Of a stretch of 64,000 nucleotides of DNA, positions 54,066 to 62,413 are shown piece by piece. The position numbers were made by a program, and so were the translations under genes. This stretch comes from Antarctobacter heliothermus. GTDB lineage: Bacteria > Pseudomonadota > Alphaproteobacteria > Rhodobacterales > Rhodobacteraceae. The stretch's first letter is position 1. Each line of letters opens with the position of its first letter. The notes under the pieces were generated by a model. The model worked only from the letters and a program-made list of their open reading frames with translations, was not told the origin of the DNA and ran no database searches. The stretch is from positions 4,407,001-4,471,000 of the forward strand of contig NZ_CP022540.1 in assembly GCF_002237555.1 (NCBI RefSeq), read 5' to 3'.

Positions 54066-54682
54066 GTGGGGGCCGCCACCAGCGCGGTGCCGATCATCGC
54101 ATCGCGGCTGACCAAAGCCGCCAAAGCCGCCTCATCCATGCTGCCCGTGCCCTCGGGCCGCATCGGCAGCACCAGATACCGCACCTCAGCGGTCGAATCC
54201 CAGACCCGCACCCGCGTGGCGTCGGGCAAGGTCACGCCGAACTCCGCCAATACGGCGCGCGGTTCGCGTACCGCCCGCGCCCGGTAGGCATCGGATTTGT
54301 ACCACCCCGGCGGAATCCCCAGCAAAGGCCACGGGTAACATGAACACAGCGTGCAAACGACCATATTGTGTTGCTCGGGCGTGTTCTCCACCGCCACCAT
54401 ATGCTCGCCTTGCCGCCCGGCGAATCCCATCTCCGCGACCGCCGCCGTCGCATCCGCCAACAGCCGCGCACGAAAATCCGCATCCACCCAGGCCCGCGCG
54501 ACCACCGCCGCGCCGTTGCGTGGCCCCACCTTGTGCGCATAGGTCTCAATGATCTCATCCAGCGCCGCCGGATCGACCAACCCCTTGCGGGTCAACAAGG
54601 TCTCCAGCGCCTTGACCCGCAAAGCGGGCTCTGGTGGCAACAGGCTGTGGGGCGGGGCATCGTCTGCATGATCATGGGGCAT
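54062..54682 (-). CDS. nthA: Nitrile hydratase alpha subunit, cobalt type
   Basis: Metal-bearing subunit, 206 residues from the ATG at 54682 ([20 protein letters not shown]); the open frame back to 54823 is not like the family. The metal site is [12 protein letters not shown], with Cys110, Cys113, Ser114 and Cys115. Thr after the first Cys marks the cobalt class; iron enzymes have Ser there. In the active enzyme the second and third cysteines are oxidised to sulfinic and sulfenic acids. Gene order is alpha-beta-accessory with overlaps throughout. No amidase gene is adjacent, so the fate of the amide product is not shown. Confidence 0.95.
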   Translation of the reverse strand: MPHDHADDAPPHSLLPPEPALRVKALETLLTRKGLVDPAALDEIIETYAHKVGPRNGAAVVARAWVDADFRARLLADATAAVAEMGFAGRQGEHMVAVENTPEQHNMVVCTLCSCYPWPLLGIPPGWYKSDAYRARAVREPRAVLAEFGVTLPDATRVRVWDSTAEVRYLVLPMRPEGTGSMDEAALAALVSRDAMIGTALVAAPT

Positions 54683-54877
54683 GGCAGCACCATGCCCCTC
54701 CGATGCCCCCGAAACAATCCCCGACAAGCGAGCCTCACGGCCCAACGGATGGCGGGTGGGCGCCTTTGGCCGCAGGCCAAACAGAGCCTCCCGCCAGCCG
54801 CCAAACAGTTTCGCGCCTTGCACCGACCGGCACCTTCCCCTAAATGACCTCGAAACCGATCAAAAGACGCAGGCCCC

Positions 54878-55255
54878 ATGGAAAACGTTATCCTCATCGT
54901 ACACCTTCTTCTGGCTCTTGGCCTGATCGGTGTCGTGCTTCTCCAGCGCAGCGAAGGCGGCGGTCTGGGGATCGGAGGTGGCGGCGGCAGCATGAGCCAA
55001 CGCGCCCCGCTGACCGCTCTGGGAAAACTGACCTGGATCCTCGCCGTGGCCTTCATCGTGACCTCGATCACGTTGACCATCATCTCGGCACGCAATGCAT
55101 CGGGCACGTCGATCCTTGACCGGCTTGGCACCTCCGCGCCCGCAGGGGCCGACGCGCCGACCCCGGGCCTCGATGGCCTCGACCCCAGCTTGCTGCTTCC
55201 GCCGCCCGCCAGCGACACCGATCCGGACGCCCCGCTGGTCCCGCGCGCCGACTGA
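54878..55255 (+). CDS. secG: Preprotein translocase subunit SecG
   Basis: Small membrane component of the SecYEG channel. 125 residues with two membrane segments: about 3-22 (NVILIVHLLLALGLIGVVLL) and 51-71 (LTWILAVAFIVTSITLTIIS). The conserved link QRSEGGGLGIGGGG between them is the SecG hallmark. A C-terminal Pro/Ala/Asp-rich extension (about 85-125) is typical of alphaproteobacterial SecG. It precedes pyrG, with a hairpin and a structured leader between. Confidence 0.95.
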   Translation: MENVILIVHLLLALGLIGVVLLQRSEGGGLGIGGGGGSMSQRAPLTALGKLTWILAVAFIVTSITLTIISARNASGTSILDRLGTSAPAGADAPTPGLDGLDPSLLLPPPASDTDPDAPLVPRAD

Positions 55256-55287
55256 CAAACACCCCACTAGGGTTTGCACCATCTCCC

Positions 55288-55314
55288 CCAACCGCAACAG
55301 CATCTTGCGGTTGG
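55288..55314 (+). terminator. Hairpin after secG
   Basis: CCAACCGCAA pairs perfectly with TTGCGGTTGG around a seven-base loop, 33 bases after the secG stop. No T-run follows (CTGGACAAATCG), so it may be a 3'-end stabiliser or a factor-dependent site. Confidence 0.55.
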
Positions 55315-55315
55315 C

Positions 55316-55344
55316 TGGACAAATCGTTCCGAATCCGCTATCGG
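55316..55344 (+). promoter_or_regulatory. Candidate pyrG promoter
   Basis: TGGACA (55316-55321) and TATCGG (55339-55344) are separated by 17 bases. The expected start is about 55350, which is the first base of the closing stem of the leader. Confidence 0.4.
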
Positions 55345-55348
55345 TTTA

Positions 55349-55470
55349 ATCCCGTGATGCTGCTGCCATTCTGGCAGCGGGAGAACATGAATTGGCACCG
55401 CCCGGACCATCTGTCCGGACCACCGGCGTCAGGTCGCAATACGCCGATACGACAGGCATAATCACGGGAT
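55349..55470 (+). ncRNA. Structured pyrG leader, candidate cis-regulatory RNA
   Basis: By eye the leader folds into four helices. P1: ATCCCGTGAT (55349-55358) with ATCACGGGAT (55461-55470), 10 perfect pairs. P2: GCTGCCA (55362-55368) with TGGCAGC (55372-55378), loop TTC. P3: CCGGAC (55402-55407) with GTCCGG (55413-55418). P4: CGGCGT (55424-55429) with ACGCCG (55441-55446), loop CAGGTCGCAAT. The only likely Shine-Dalgarno sequence (GGGA, 55466-55469, eight bases before the pyrG ATG) is in the 3' strand of P1, so folding of P1 would block initiation. Whether it senses a ligand is unknown. Confidence 0.5.
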
Positions 55471-55477
55471 CGCCCAC

Positions 55478-57121
55478 ATGGCACGCTTCATCTTCATCAC
55501 TGGCGGCGTTGTGTCTTCGCTTGGCAAAGGGTTGGCCTCGGCGGCCCTTGGGTCACTGCTTCAGGCGCGTGGCTTTTCCGTCCGCCTGCGCAAGCTGGAC
55601 CCCTACCTGAACGTCGACCCCGGCACCATGTCGCCCTTTGAACACGGCGAGGTCTTTGTCACCGACGACGGCGCCGAAACCGATCTGGACCTTGGCCATT
55701 ACGAACGCTTCACCGGCGTCCCCGCGCGCAAGACCGACTCGATTTCCTCGGGCCGCGTCTACACCAACGTGCTGGAAAAAGAGCGCCGCGGCGACTACCT
55801 CGGCAAAACCATTCAGGTGATCCCGCACGTCACCGACGAGATCAAGAACTTCATCTCCATCGGTGAGGATGAAGTCGACTTCATGCTCTGCGAAATCGGC
55901 GGCACCGTCGGCGACATCGAGGGCCTGCCGTTCTTTGAGGCGATCCGCCAGTTCAGTCAAGACAAGCCGCGCGGCCAGTGTATCTTCATGCACCTGACCC
56001 TGTTGCCCTTCATCAAGGCCAGCGGTGAGCTGAAGACCAAGCCGACGCAGCACTCGGTCAAGGAACTCCGCTCTATCGGTCTGGCCCCCGACATCCTCGT
56101 CTGCCGGTCAGAGGGGCCGATCCCGCAGAAAGAACGCGAAAAACTCGCCCTCTTCTGCAACGTCCGCCCTGACAGCGTGATCGCCGCGCAGGATCTGTCG
56201 TCGATCTACGACGCCCCGCTGGCCTATCACCGCGAAGGTATGGATCAGGCCGTGCTCGACGCCTTTCAGATCAGCCCGGCGCCCAAGCCCGACCTGACCA
56301 AGTGGGAAGACGTCTCTGACCGCATCCACAACCCCGAAGGCAACGTCACCGTCGCCATCGTCGGCAAATACGTCCAGCTTGAAGACGCCTACAAAAGCAT
56401 CGCAGAGGCGCTGACCCACGGCGGCATGGCCAACCGGGTCAAGGTCAACGTGGAATGGGTCGATGCCGAAACGTTTGAGGGCGAAGACCCCGCCCCCTAC
56501 CTTGAGAAATACGACGCCATCCTCGTCCCCGGCGGCTTTGGCGAGCGCGGCACAGAGGGCAAGATCAAGGCCGCGCAATTCGCCCGCGAACATAAGGTGC
56601 CCTATCTGGGCATCTGCCTTGGCATGCAGATGGCGGTGATCGAGGCAGCGCGCAACGTCGCCGGCGTCGCCAAGGCGGGCTCCGAGGAATTCGACCACGA
56701 ATCCGGCGAAAAGCGTTTTGAACCGGTGGTGTATCACCTCAAGGAATGGGTGCAGGGCAACGAAAAGGTCAACCGCCGCCCCGACGATGCCAAAGGCGGC
56801 ACCATGCGCCTTGGCGCCTATGACGCGGTGCTGAAAGAAGGCTCCAAGGTGGCCGAGGTTTACGGCACAACCGCCATCGACGAACGCCACCGCCACCGCT
56901 ACGAGGTCGACATCAAGTACAAGGATCAGCTAGAGACCTGCGGGCTGGTCTTCTCCGGCATGTCCCCCGACGGTCGCCTGCCAGAGATCGTCGAATGGCC
57001 CGACCACCCGTGGTTCATCGGCGTCCAGTTCCACCCCGAGCTAAAGTCGAAACCCTTTGACCCGCATCCGTTGTTCCGCGATTTTGTGCGGGCGGCGAAG
57101 GACGTTAGTCGGTTGGTGTGA
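55478..57121 (+). CDS. pyrG: CTP synthase
   Basis: Glutamine-dependent conversion of UTP to CTP. 547 residues. N-terminal synthetase domain (1-265) starts [20 protein letters not shown], with the P-loop [15 protein letters not shown], then [20 protein letters not shown] and [18 protein letters not shown]. The C-terminal class I glutaminase (about 290-547) has [20 protein letters not shown] (nucleophile Cys), and [12 protein letters not shown] (His-Glu). It is the only gene behind the structured leader and the candidate promoter; regulation there could respond to nucleotide state. Confidence 0.98.
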   Translation: MARFIFITGGVVSSLGKGLASAALGSLLQARGFSVRLRKLDPYLNVDPGTMSPFEHGEVFVTDDGAETDLDLGHYERFTGVPARKTDSISSGRVYTNVLEKERRGDYLGKTIQVIPHVTDEIKNFISIGEDEVDFMLCEIGGTVGDIEGLPFFEAIRQFSQDKPRGQCIFMHLTLLPFIKASGELKTKPTQHSVKELRSIGLAPDILVCRSEGPIPQKEREKLALFCNVRPDSVIAAQDLSSIYDAPLAYHREGMDQAVLDAFQISPAPKPDLTKWEDVSDRIHNPEGNVTVAIVGKYVQLEDAYKSIAEALTHGGMANRVKVNVEWVDAETFEGEDPAPYLEKYDAILVPGGFGERGTEGKIKAAQFAREHKVPYLGICLGMQMAVIEAARNVAGVAKAGSEEFDHESGEKRFEPVVYHLKEWVQGNEKVNRRPDDAKGGTMRLGAYDAVLKEGSKVAEVYGTTAIDERHRHRYEVDIKYKDQLETCGLVFSGMSPDGRLPEIVEWPDHPWFIGVQFHPELKSKPFDPHPLFRDFVRAAKDVSRLV

Positions 57122-57163
57122 CACTGGGCGGCCTATTTGCATGGGAAAACGGCAGGCCACGGG

Positions 57164-58081
57164 ATGACACGTCTATATCTGCATATCGGAACGCCCAAGT
57201 CAGGCAGCACGACGATACAGAACTTCTTGTTAGCGAATGAAGCGGCCCTGCCGTTTCGGTCAGTCAAGGCGTTCGGTGGCCTTACTGCTACCAAGCTGCG
57301 CTATTCGATCGACAATGCCCGGTCTCGCGCCTCCTATGCCAACAGCTGGCGCTACGCCAAGTTGCCCCAGTTCAAGGACATCACCAAAGGCATCTGGGAA
57401 GCGGCCCAATCCGAAGTGTCCGCAACGCCCGATGACCATCGACCGTTTTTGATTAGTGGCGAACAATTCTATTGGTTTTTCGACAAGGACAGCGACGCCA
57501 TCAATGGCCTCCACGCGTCTCTTGCAAATCTGTTCGACGAAATTACGGTCCTGCTCTATCTGCGCCCACAGGTCGGCTTCGTTAAAAGCCTCTATAGCCA
57601 ACAGGTCAAAGGCCAGACACGATCCACCGTGAGCTACAAGGATTTCGTGTCGGATCGCGATGGTCTGGCTGATCTCTGTGATTACTCCGGTCGTACCGAT
57701 CTTTGGGCAGAGGCTTTCGGGGACCGAAACCTGCGGGTGATCCCGGTGAATCCAAACAACTACCCGAACGGCAATCTTGTGGTCGACTTCCTGACCAGGG
57801 TCGATGCAGAAGATCCGGGCCTCTTGCGCTTGGCACAAGAACATCCGCGCTCCAACGTGTCTCCCACGTTCTTTCAGTTGAACCTTATGCGGCGCGGAAA
57901 CCAACTGGGCCTTGGCCGCAAATTCCTCCGGCGTTGGCTTATTTCTGGTCTGACGCGGAAGTTGGGGGCTGAAAAATTTCCTGACACCTACGATCGCCTG
58001 ATCCGCGATGTCAGCCGCGACGGGAACAGGAAACTGAATGCCGGATATCTCCGTGACTTCCCGGTGAAACTCCCCGAGTGA
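57164..58081 (+). CDS. Sulfotransferase-like P-loop protein
   Basis: A 305-residue protein with an N-terminal P-loop HIGTPKSGSTTIQNFLLAN (about 7-25), the 5'-phosphosulfate loop of carbohydrate sulfotransferases. A segment ITVLLYLRPQVGFVKSLYSQ (about 133-152) is in the place of the 3'-phosphate motif. The C-terminal part is basic (RGNQLGLGRKFLRRWLISGL). The ATG at 57164 is used because the upstream in-frame codon is a TTG. It has no obvious partner gene. It may modify a surface polysaccharide, but the acceptor is not readable; it resembles the sulfotransferase at 11477 only in the loop motif. Confidence 0.75.
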   Translation: MTRLYLHIGTPKSGSTTIQNFLLANEAALPFRSVKAFGGLTATKLRYSIDNARSRASYANSWRYAKLPQFKDITKGIWEAAQSEVSATPDDHRPFLISGEQFYWFFDKDSDAINGLHASLANLFDEITVLLYLRPQVGFVKSLYSQQVKGQTRSTVSYKDFVSDRDGLADLCDYSGRTDLWAEAFGDRNLRVIPVNPNNYPNGNLVVDFLTRVDAEDPGLLRLAQEHPRSNVSPTFFQLNLMRRGNQLGLGRKFLRRWLISGLTRKLGAEKFPDTYDRLIRDVSRDGNRKLNAGYLRDFPVKLPE

Positions 58082-58388
58082 CATGGGCCACGCGCCGTCT
58101 CGGCAAAGCAGGTCATACCAAAGGCATGCTTTCAGCATGATGCTGGCGCGGCGGCCTTCGGCCTTGGCTCCGCGCCCGGGGCTTCGCGCTTCATCCGAGG
58201 ATAGATCGGCGCGCAACGCCCCACCCCCGCCCCAAACGACCGAGTCCCTCACCACAACCGGCGCACCGCTTAACACCCGATAAAAACCACCCCACGCCCC
58301 CGCAATGATGAACTGAAATTTGTCGACATTACGGAATTGCAGAACCTCCGAACCTGCGCAAACCTAAGCGAGTTCAATGAGGTAGCCT
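58082..58388. other. Intergenic region without a gene
   Basis: 307 bases between the sulfotransferase-like gene and a small membrane-protein gene. A short hairpin CATGCT-TTC-AGCATG lies at 58125-58139, followed by GC-rich sequence with small dyads (GGCCTTCGGCC near 58154). The last 100 bases are AT-richer and should hold the promoter of the next gene; AGGT is its ribosome site at about 58380. I see nothing else in it. Confidence 0.5.
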
Positions 58389-58700
58389 ATGACAGACACA
58401 ACTTCCACCGACCGCGTACACCGTCTCCAGAAAGAGGCCGTCGCCAACAAGGCCGAGGCTGACGTGCTCGCGGACACCTTCGACGATTCAACCGGTGTAA
58501 GCTGGCTTTGGGCCTTCCTGTTCGGCCCGATCTATTTCGCCGTTCATGGCTTTTGGGGCCGCGCGCTGCTCGTTTTTCTGCTCAATTTTCTGATTATCGG
58601 GTTTTTCGTATCGCCCTTCCTTGCGTACCCCGCATGGCGCGACCGCGCGCAAAAGAAGGCGGATAAGATGCTGATGGTCGACAGCGTCCGGCGCAGCTGA
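58389..58700 (+). CDS. Small membrane protein, DUF2628-like
   Basis: A 103-residue protein: a soluble N-terminal part of about 38 residues rich in Asp and Lys, then two close hydrophobic segments, SWLWAFLFGPIYFAVHGFWG and ALLVFLLNFLIIGFFVSPFL, and a basic tail (RDRAQKKADKMLMVDSVRRS). The pattern of a short helix-turn-helix in the membrane with aromatic residues resembles DUF2628 proteins, but this is a guess from layout. No partner gene; composite element copy C lies downstream. Confidence 0.7.
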   Translation: MTDTTSTDRVHRLQKEAVANKAEADVLADTFDDSTGVSWLWAFLFGPIYFAVHGFWGRALLVFLLNFLIIGFFVSPFLAYPAWRDRAQKKADKMLMVDSVRRS

Positions 58701-58835
58701 CCTCCAAACCCCTGCGCCGTCACGCCATGGGAAATCCCCCCCTGCGTGGCGGCCACAACAGCCGTGATCTGCCCGTCAACCAAGCGGCAGAGGGATCAAA
58801 TCCCCGCGCGGCGCACCGCTCAATCCCTAATCAAA

Positions 58836-58899
58836 GGTAAAATCGTCTCTGTAACCCATTGATTTTACATACCGCACATGCTGTCCACATGTGGACAGC
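58836..58899 (+). repeat. Composite intergenic element, copy C
   Basis: GGTAAAATCGT, box CTCTGTAA (58847-58854), then ATTTTAC (58862-58868), which can pair with GTAAAAT (58837-58843), and the palindrome GCTGTCCACATGTGGACAGC (58880-58899). The palindrome centre is CATG instead of CGCG, yet symmetry is kept by compensating changes. Box-to-palindrome distance is 34 bases. It ends 65 bases before rlmJ, in the promoter region. Confidence 0.75.
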
Positions 58900-58964
58900 C
58901 CTCATCGCCCCTTGCCAAGCGCAAGCCCCTTGCCAGCGCCCCGCCAAGGCCTTAGGCGACGATC

Positions 58965-59747
58965 ATGCTGTCATATCAACACGCCTATCACGCCGGAAAC
59001 CTCGCCGATGTCCACAAACACGCGGTCCTCGGGTGGTGCCTCGATTACCTGACCCGCAAGCCCAAGCCGCTGACCTATATCGAAACCCACGCGGGCCGGG
59101 GCCTTTATGATCTCTCAGGCACCGAGTCGCTGAAGACAGGTGAGGCCGCCAAGGGGATTTCCCTTGCCTCCGCATGGTTCGCCCCCGATCATCCCTATGC
59201 CCGCGCGCTGGCGCAGGTACAGGCCACCCACGGCCCAACCGCCTACCCCGGCTCCCCCCTCATCGCCCAGACCCTGCTGCGCGAGACCGACAGGCTCCAC
59301 CTCGCCGACCTTCACCCGCAGGAGAACGCGGCCCTGAAACAGGCCGTGCGCGCGCCAAATACGCGGGTCTACCTTGAGGACGGCTTTGCCCTGATCCAAA
59401 GCCTGTGCCCCCCCGATCCCCGCCGGGGTCTGCTGCTGATCGACCCCAGTTGGGAGGTCAAAACCGACTACGCCACTGTCCCCAAGACGATGGCGCAGGT
59501 CGCGCGCAAGTGGAACGTCGGCGTGATGATCCTTTGGTATCCGCTGCTGACAGACGCCCCCCACGCCCCCATGCTGCGCGCCTTGCAGGACCATTTCCCC
59601 GATGGGCTGCGCCATGAGGTCACCTTTCCCCCGGCCCGGGACGGCCACCGGATGACCGGCTCCGGCCTGTTCATCGTGAACCCGCCCTGGGGGTTGGACG
59701 AGGCGTCAAAAACACTGTCGGATCAATTCGCAAAACTGGCCACTTGA
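58965..59747 (+). CDS. rlmJ: 23S rRNA (adenine2030-N6)-methyltransferase RlmJ
   Basis: SAM-dependent methyltransferase acting on A2030 of 23S rRNA. 260 residues. The start MLSYQHAYHAGNLADVHKHA is the family signature, with YIETHAGRGLYDL as the SAM-binding loop. The catalytic motif reads DPSW (160-163), where the usual form in N6-adenine methyltransferases is DPPY/F/W; the second Pro is replaced by Ser. The tail has the GSGLFIVNPPWGL segment. Composite element copy C is in its upstream region. Confidence 0.94.
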   Translation: MLSYQHAYHAGNLADVHKHAVLGWCLDYLTRKPKPLTYIETHAGRGLYDLSGTESLKTGEAAKGISLASAWFAPDHPYARALAQVQATHGPTAYPGSPLIAQTLLRETDRLHLADLHPQENAALKQAVRAPNTRVYLEDGFALIQSLCPPDPRRGLLLIDPSWEVKTDYATVPKTMAQVARKWNVGVMILWYPLLTDAPHAPMLRALQDHFPDGLRHEVTFPPARDGHRMTGSGLFIVNPPWGLDEASKTLSDQFAKLAT

Positions 59748-59809
59748 GGCGCGTGACGCGCTAGCGTTGTCCGTGCTACCCATCTGCCAAATCACGCGGA
59801 GCGCCGCCT

Positions 59810-60253
59810 ATGTTCGACCGATTGAAAGCCTTTTTCCACCACGGCCCCCCTAAGCCGGAGCCATTGCCGGAACCCGACGCCAAACTGGCGCTGGGAACGC
59901 TGCTTGTCCGGGTGGCGCGGGCCGACAACACCTATCTTTTCGAGGAAATCAGCCAGATCGACCGCACCTTGTCGAAGGCATTTGGCCTTAACCCTGTCGA
60001 GGCGGCCAAGATGCGGGCCACCTGTGAACGGCTGGCCCATGAGATCACCGATGACGCCCGCATGTCTGCGCTGATCCGGGAAAACGTCGACTACGCCCAC
60101 CGGGTCGAGACGGTGCAGGCGTTGTGGCAAGTGGCCTGGGCCGACGGAATCACCGACGCCCGAGAAGCGGCGCTTGTTCAGCTTGTCGAAGACGCACTTG
60201 GCGTGGCCAGCGCCGACAACGAGGCCGCGCGCAGCGCCGCCGTAATCCCCTGA
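59810..60253 (+). CDS. TerB-like protein, first of a pair
   Basis: A 147-residue soluble helical protein of the tellurite-resistance TerB type. The segments LGTLLVRVARADNTYLFEEI and ALWQVAWADGITDAREAALV mark two similar four-helix halves with acidic residues spaced as in TerB metal sites. An N-terminal basic-aromatic stretch (MFDRLKAFFHHGPPKP) may bind a membrane surface. Its neighbour 40 bases downstream is a homologue. Despite the family name, no other ter genes are present, so tellurite resistance is not implied. Confidence 0.82.
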   Translation: MFDRLKAFFHHGPPKPEPLPEPDAKLALGTLLVRVARADNTYLFEEISQIDRTLSKAFGLNPVEAAKMRATCERLAHEITDDARMSALIRENVDYAHRVETVQALWQVAWADGITDAREAALVQLVEDALGVASADNEAARSAAVIP

Positions 60254-60292
60254 GGGTTTGTACCCGCCCCGACCCGGACCTATATCACCGTC

Positions 60293-60733
60293 ATGTTTGC
60301 AGATTTCCTCAAGCGCCTGACCGCGCCAGACCCCGCCCCGCTGCCCGATGCGGATGCCCGCCTTGCTCTGACCGCCCTGTTGGTGCGGGTCGCCCGGTCC
60401 GACGGCGATTTCGATGACGCCGAAAAGGCGCGAATCGATCGGATCGTCGCCGCGCGCTACGGGCTTTCCCCGTTCGAGGCGACCCGGTTGCGTAGCGATG
60501 GCGAAACCTTGGAATCAGAGGCGCCCGATACCGTGCGGTTTACCCGCGCGATCAAGGATGCAGTACCTTACGAGGAACGGATCGCCGTAATAGAGGCGCT
60601 GTGGCAGGTTGTGCTGGCCGATGGTGTGCGCGAGGCCGAAGAAGACGCGCTGCTGCGGCTGGTGTCCAACCTGCTGGGCGTCAACGACCGAGACAGCGCC
60701 CTTGCGCGGCGACGGGTGGAGAAACGCGGATGA
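60293..60733 (+). CDS. TerB-like protein, second of a pair
   Basis: A 146-residue homologue of the previous gene product, with matching blocks MFADFLKRLTAPDPAPLPDA, LTALLVRVARSDGDFDDAEK and ALWQVVLADGVREAEEDALL. The acidic pattern DGDFDDAE is clearer here than in the first copy. The two genes look like a tandem duplication that has diverged. Its stop overlaps the start of the PhnD-like gene in ATGA (60730-60733), so its product is probably made in step with that protein. Confidence 0.84.
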   Translation: MFADFLKRLTAPDPAPLPDADARLALTALLVRVARSDGDFDDAEKARIDRIVAARYGLSPFEATRLRSDGETLESEAPDTVRFTRAIKDAVPYEERIAVIEALWQVVLADGVREAEEDALLRLVSNLLGVNDRDSALARRRVEKRG

Positions 60734-61470
60734 TTGCCAGTCTTCCGATGTATTGGCAGCCCGAGATGGCACACCACTGGGATTTGTTCTGGAACGCGGT
60801 GCAGCAGCGTCTGCCTGACCTGCCGCCGTTGACCACCCCCGATGCCCTGCCTGACGATTGGTATGTGCATTGGATGGCCCCTGAATTGATTCTGTCGCAC
60901 ACCTGTGGCCTGCCATTCCGCGACCGGCTGCGCGACCGTGTGACCTATGTGGCCTCGTTCGACTATGCTTTGCCGGACACTCCGCCGGGTTTCTACCATT
61001 CCGTCGTGCTGGCTCGCCGCGGAGAGACTCGCGACCAAGGCGACATGCGCCTTGCCTACAACCAGCCCGACAGCCAATCCGGCTGGGGATCGACACGGGG
61101 GCGGCCCTTTGCCAGTTATCTGGAGACCGGCAGCCATCGCGCCTCTGTTTCTGCGGTAATCGAGGGCCGCGCCGACGTTGCCTATGTCGATGCAGTGACC
61201 TGGCGTATCCTTTGCCTGCTGGACCCGACCGTCGCAGAGGCGCTTGAGGTGATCGACCGCAGCATACCCACCGCAGGTCTGGCACTGATCACCGCCATCG
61301 GCAACGATCCCCTCCCCCTGCGCCCGGCATTGGCCGAGGCGTTGGAGACGCTCCCGGACGAATCCCGCGCCGCGATGGGGGGGCCTGTCGGAATCACCCT
61401 CCTGCAGAACGACGATTACCTGGCTGTTCCGATCCCAACAGCGCCTCCGCAGAGCCGCGACGTCGCCTGA
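60730..61470 (+). CDS. PhnD-like substrate-binding domain protein without a signal peptide
   Basis: A 246-residue protein of the PhnD/SsuA type periplasmic-binding fold. It begins directly with strand one (MIASLPMYWQPEMAHHWDLF), leaving no room for a signal peptide. Fold marks are VASFDYALPDTPPGFYHSVV, AYNQPDSQSGWGSTRGRP, and HRASVSAVIEGRADVAYVDA, which is the typical hinge and ligand-pocket sequence. Coupled to the TerB-like gene by a four-base overlap. Without a signal it would stay in the cytoplasm, unlike the transporter-linked members; an upstream in-frame open region from 60601 lies inside the terB gene and offers no signal. Confidence 0.82.
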   Translation: MIASLPMYWQPEMAHHWDLFWNAVQQRLPDLPPLTTPDALPDDWYVHWMAPELILSHTCGLPFRDRLRDRVTYVASFDYALPDTPPGFYHSVVLARRGETRDQGDMRLAYNQPDSQSGWGSTRGRPFASYLETGSHRASVSAVIEGRADVAYVDAVTWRILCLLDPTVAEALEVIDRSIPTAGLALITAIGNDPLPLRPALAEALETLPDESRAAMGGPVGITLLQNDDYLAVPIPTAPPQSRDVA

Positions 61471-61578
61471 CCTTTGGTCACCACGCCCCCCAAGTACCGC
61501 TTGTGGGCGATTTCGCGATTGCAACCCTGTCGTCTTGCCGCCAATCTGTTGCAAATCTGAGCAACAGGCAGGAAGTGC

Positions 61579-62352
61579 ATGGCGAGCCAGCCAGTTATCG
61601 AAATCCGCAACCTGCATAAGGCCTATGGGTCACTTGAAGTGATCAAGGGTGTCGACATCACAGCCCACAAAGGGGACGTGGTGTCCTTGATCGGGTCGTC
61701 CGGGTCGGGCAAGTCCACACTTCTACGCTGCTGCAACCTTCTTGAGGACAGCCAACAGGGCGAAATCCTGTTCAAAGGTGAGCCGGTGCATTGGAAAGGC
61801 ACGGGCCACAATCGCCGTCCTGCCGACGCCAAACAAGTGCTGCGAATCCGCACAAACCTGTCGATGGTTTTTCAGCAATTCAACCTTTGGGCCCACATGA
61901 CGATCTTGCAAAACGTCATGGAGGCGCCGGTGACTGTGCTGGGCCGCGACCGAGCCGAGGCCGAGCAGGCAGCGCGCAGCTATCTCGACAAGGTCGGGAT
62001 CGGCGACAAATGCGATGCCTACCCGGCGCAACTGTCCGGCGGCCAGCAACAGCGCGCCGCCATTGCGCGCGCGCTGTGCATGGAGCCAGAGGCCCTGCTG
62101 TTCGATGAACCGACCAGCGCGCTGGACCCCGAACTGGAACAAGAAGTTGTCCGCGTCATCCAATCGCTGGCGCAAGAGGGGCGCACAATGCTGATCGTGA
62201 CCCACGACATGAAGATGGCCTCGGATGTGAGCGACCATGTGGTCTTTCTGCATAAAGGTTTGATCGAGGAACAGGGGACGCCGGAAACACTCTTCGGCGC
62301 GCCCAAGTCGGAACGGCTACAGGGGTTCCTGAAGTCGACCGTGCACGCGTAG
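61579..62352 (+). CDS. Polar amino acid ABC transporter, ATPase
   Basis: Cytoplasmic ATPase of an amino acid importer of the HisP/GlnQ group. 257 residues. Walker A is GSSGSGKST (about 38-46), Q-loop in FQQFNLWAHMTILQNV, signature LSGGQQQR, Walker B ALLFDEPTSALD and the H-loop THDMKMAS. The beginning is VIEIRNLHKAYGSLEVIKGV. The insertion near residues 70-85 (VHWKGTGHNRRPADAKQVLR) is a variant found in the histidine/lysine-arginine-ornithine branch. It starts an operon with the binding protein and permease. Confidence 0.95.
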   Translation: MASQPVIEIRNLHKAYGSLEVIKGVDITAHKGDVVSLIGSSGSGKSTLLRCCNLLEDSQQGEILFKGEPVHWKGTGHNRRPADAKQVLRIRTNLSMVFQQFNLWAHMTILQNVMEAPVTVLGRDRAEAEQAARSYLDKVGIGDKCDAYPAQLSGGQQQRAAIARALCMEPEALLFDEPTSALDPELEQEVVRVIQSLAQEGRTMLIVTHDMKMASDVSDHVVFLHKGLIEEQGTPETLFGAPKSERLQGFLKSTVHA

Positions 62353-62413
62353 GCCGAGGGCCTGCGGAAAGACAGGCGGCGAACCGGCCGCCGAAGCAAC
62401 AGGGAGTAACGAC

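Noticed and set aside
57260-58276. 338-codon minus-strand open frame opposite the sulfotransferase-like gene
   Set aside because: The plus-strand gene has a P-loop motif and a proper start; the minus frame has neither and runs on into non-coding DNA.
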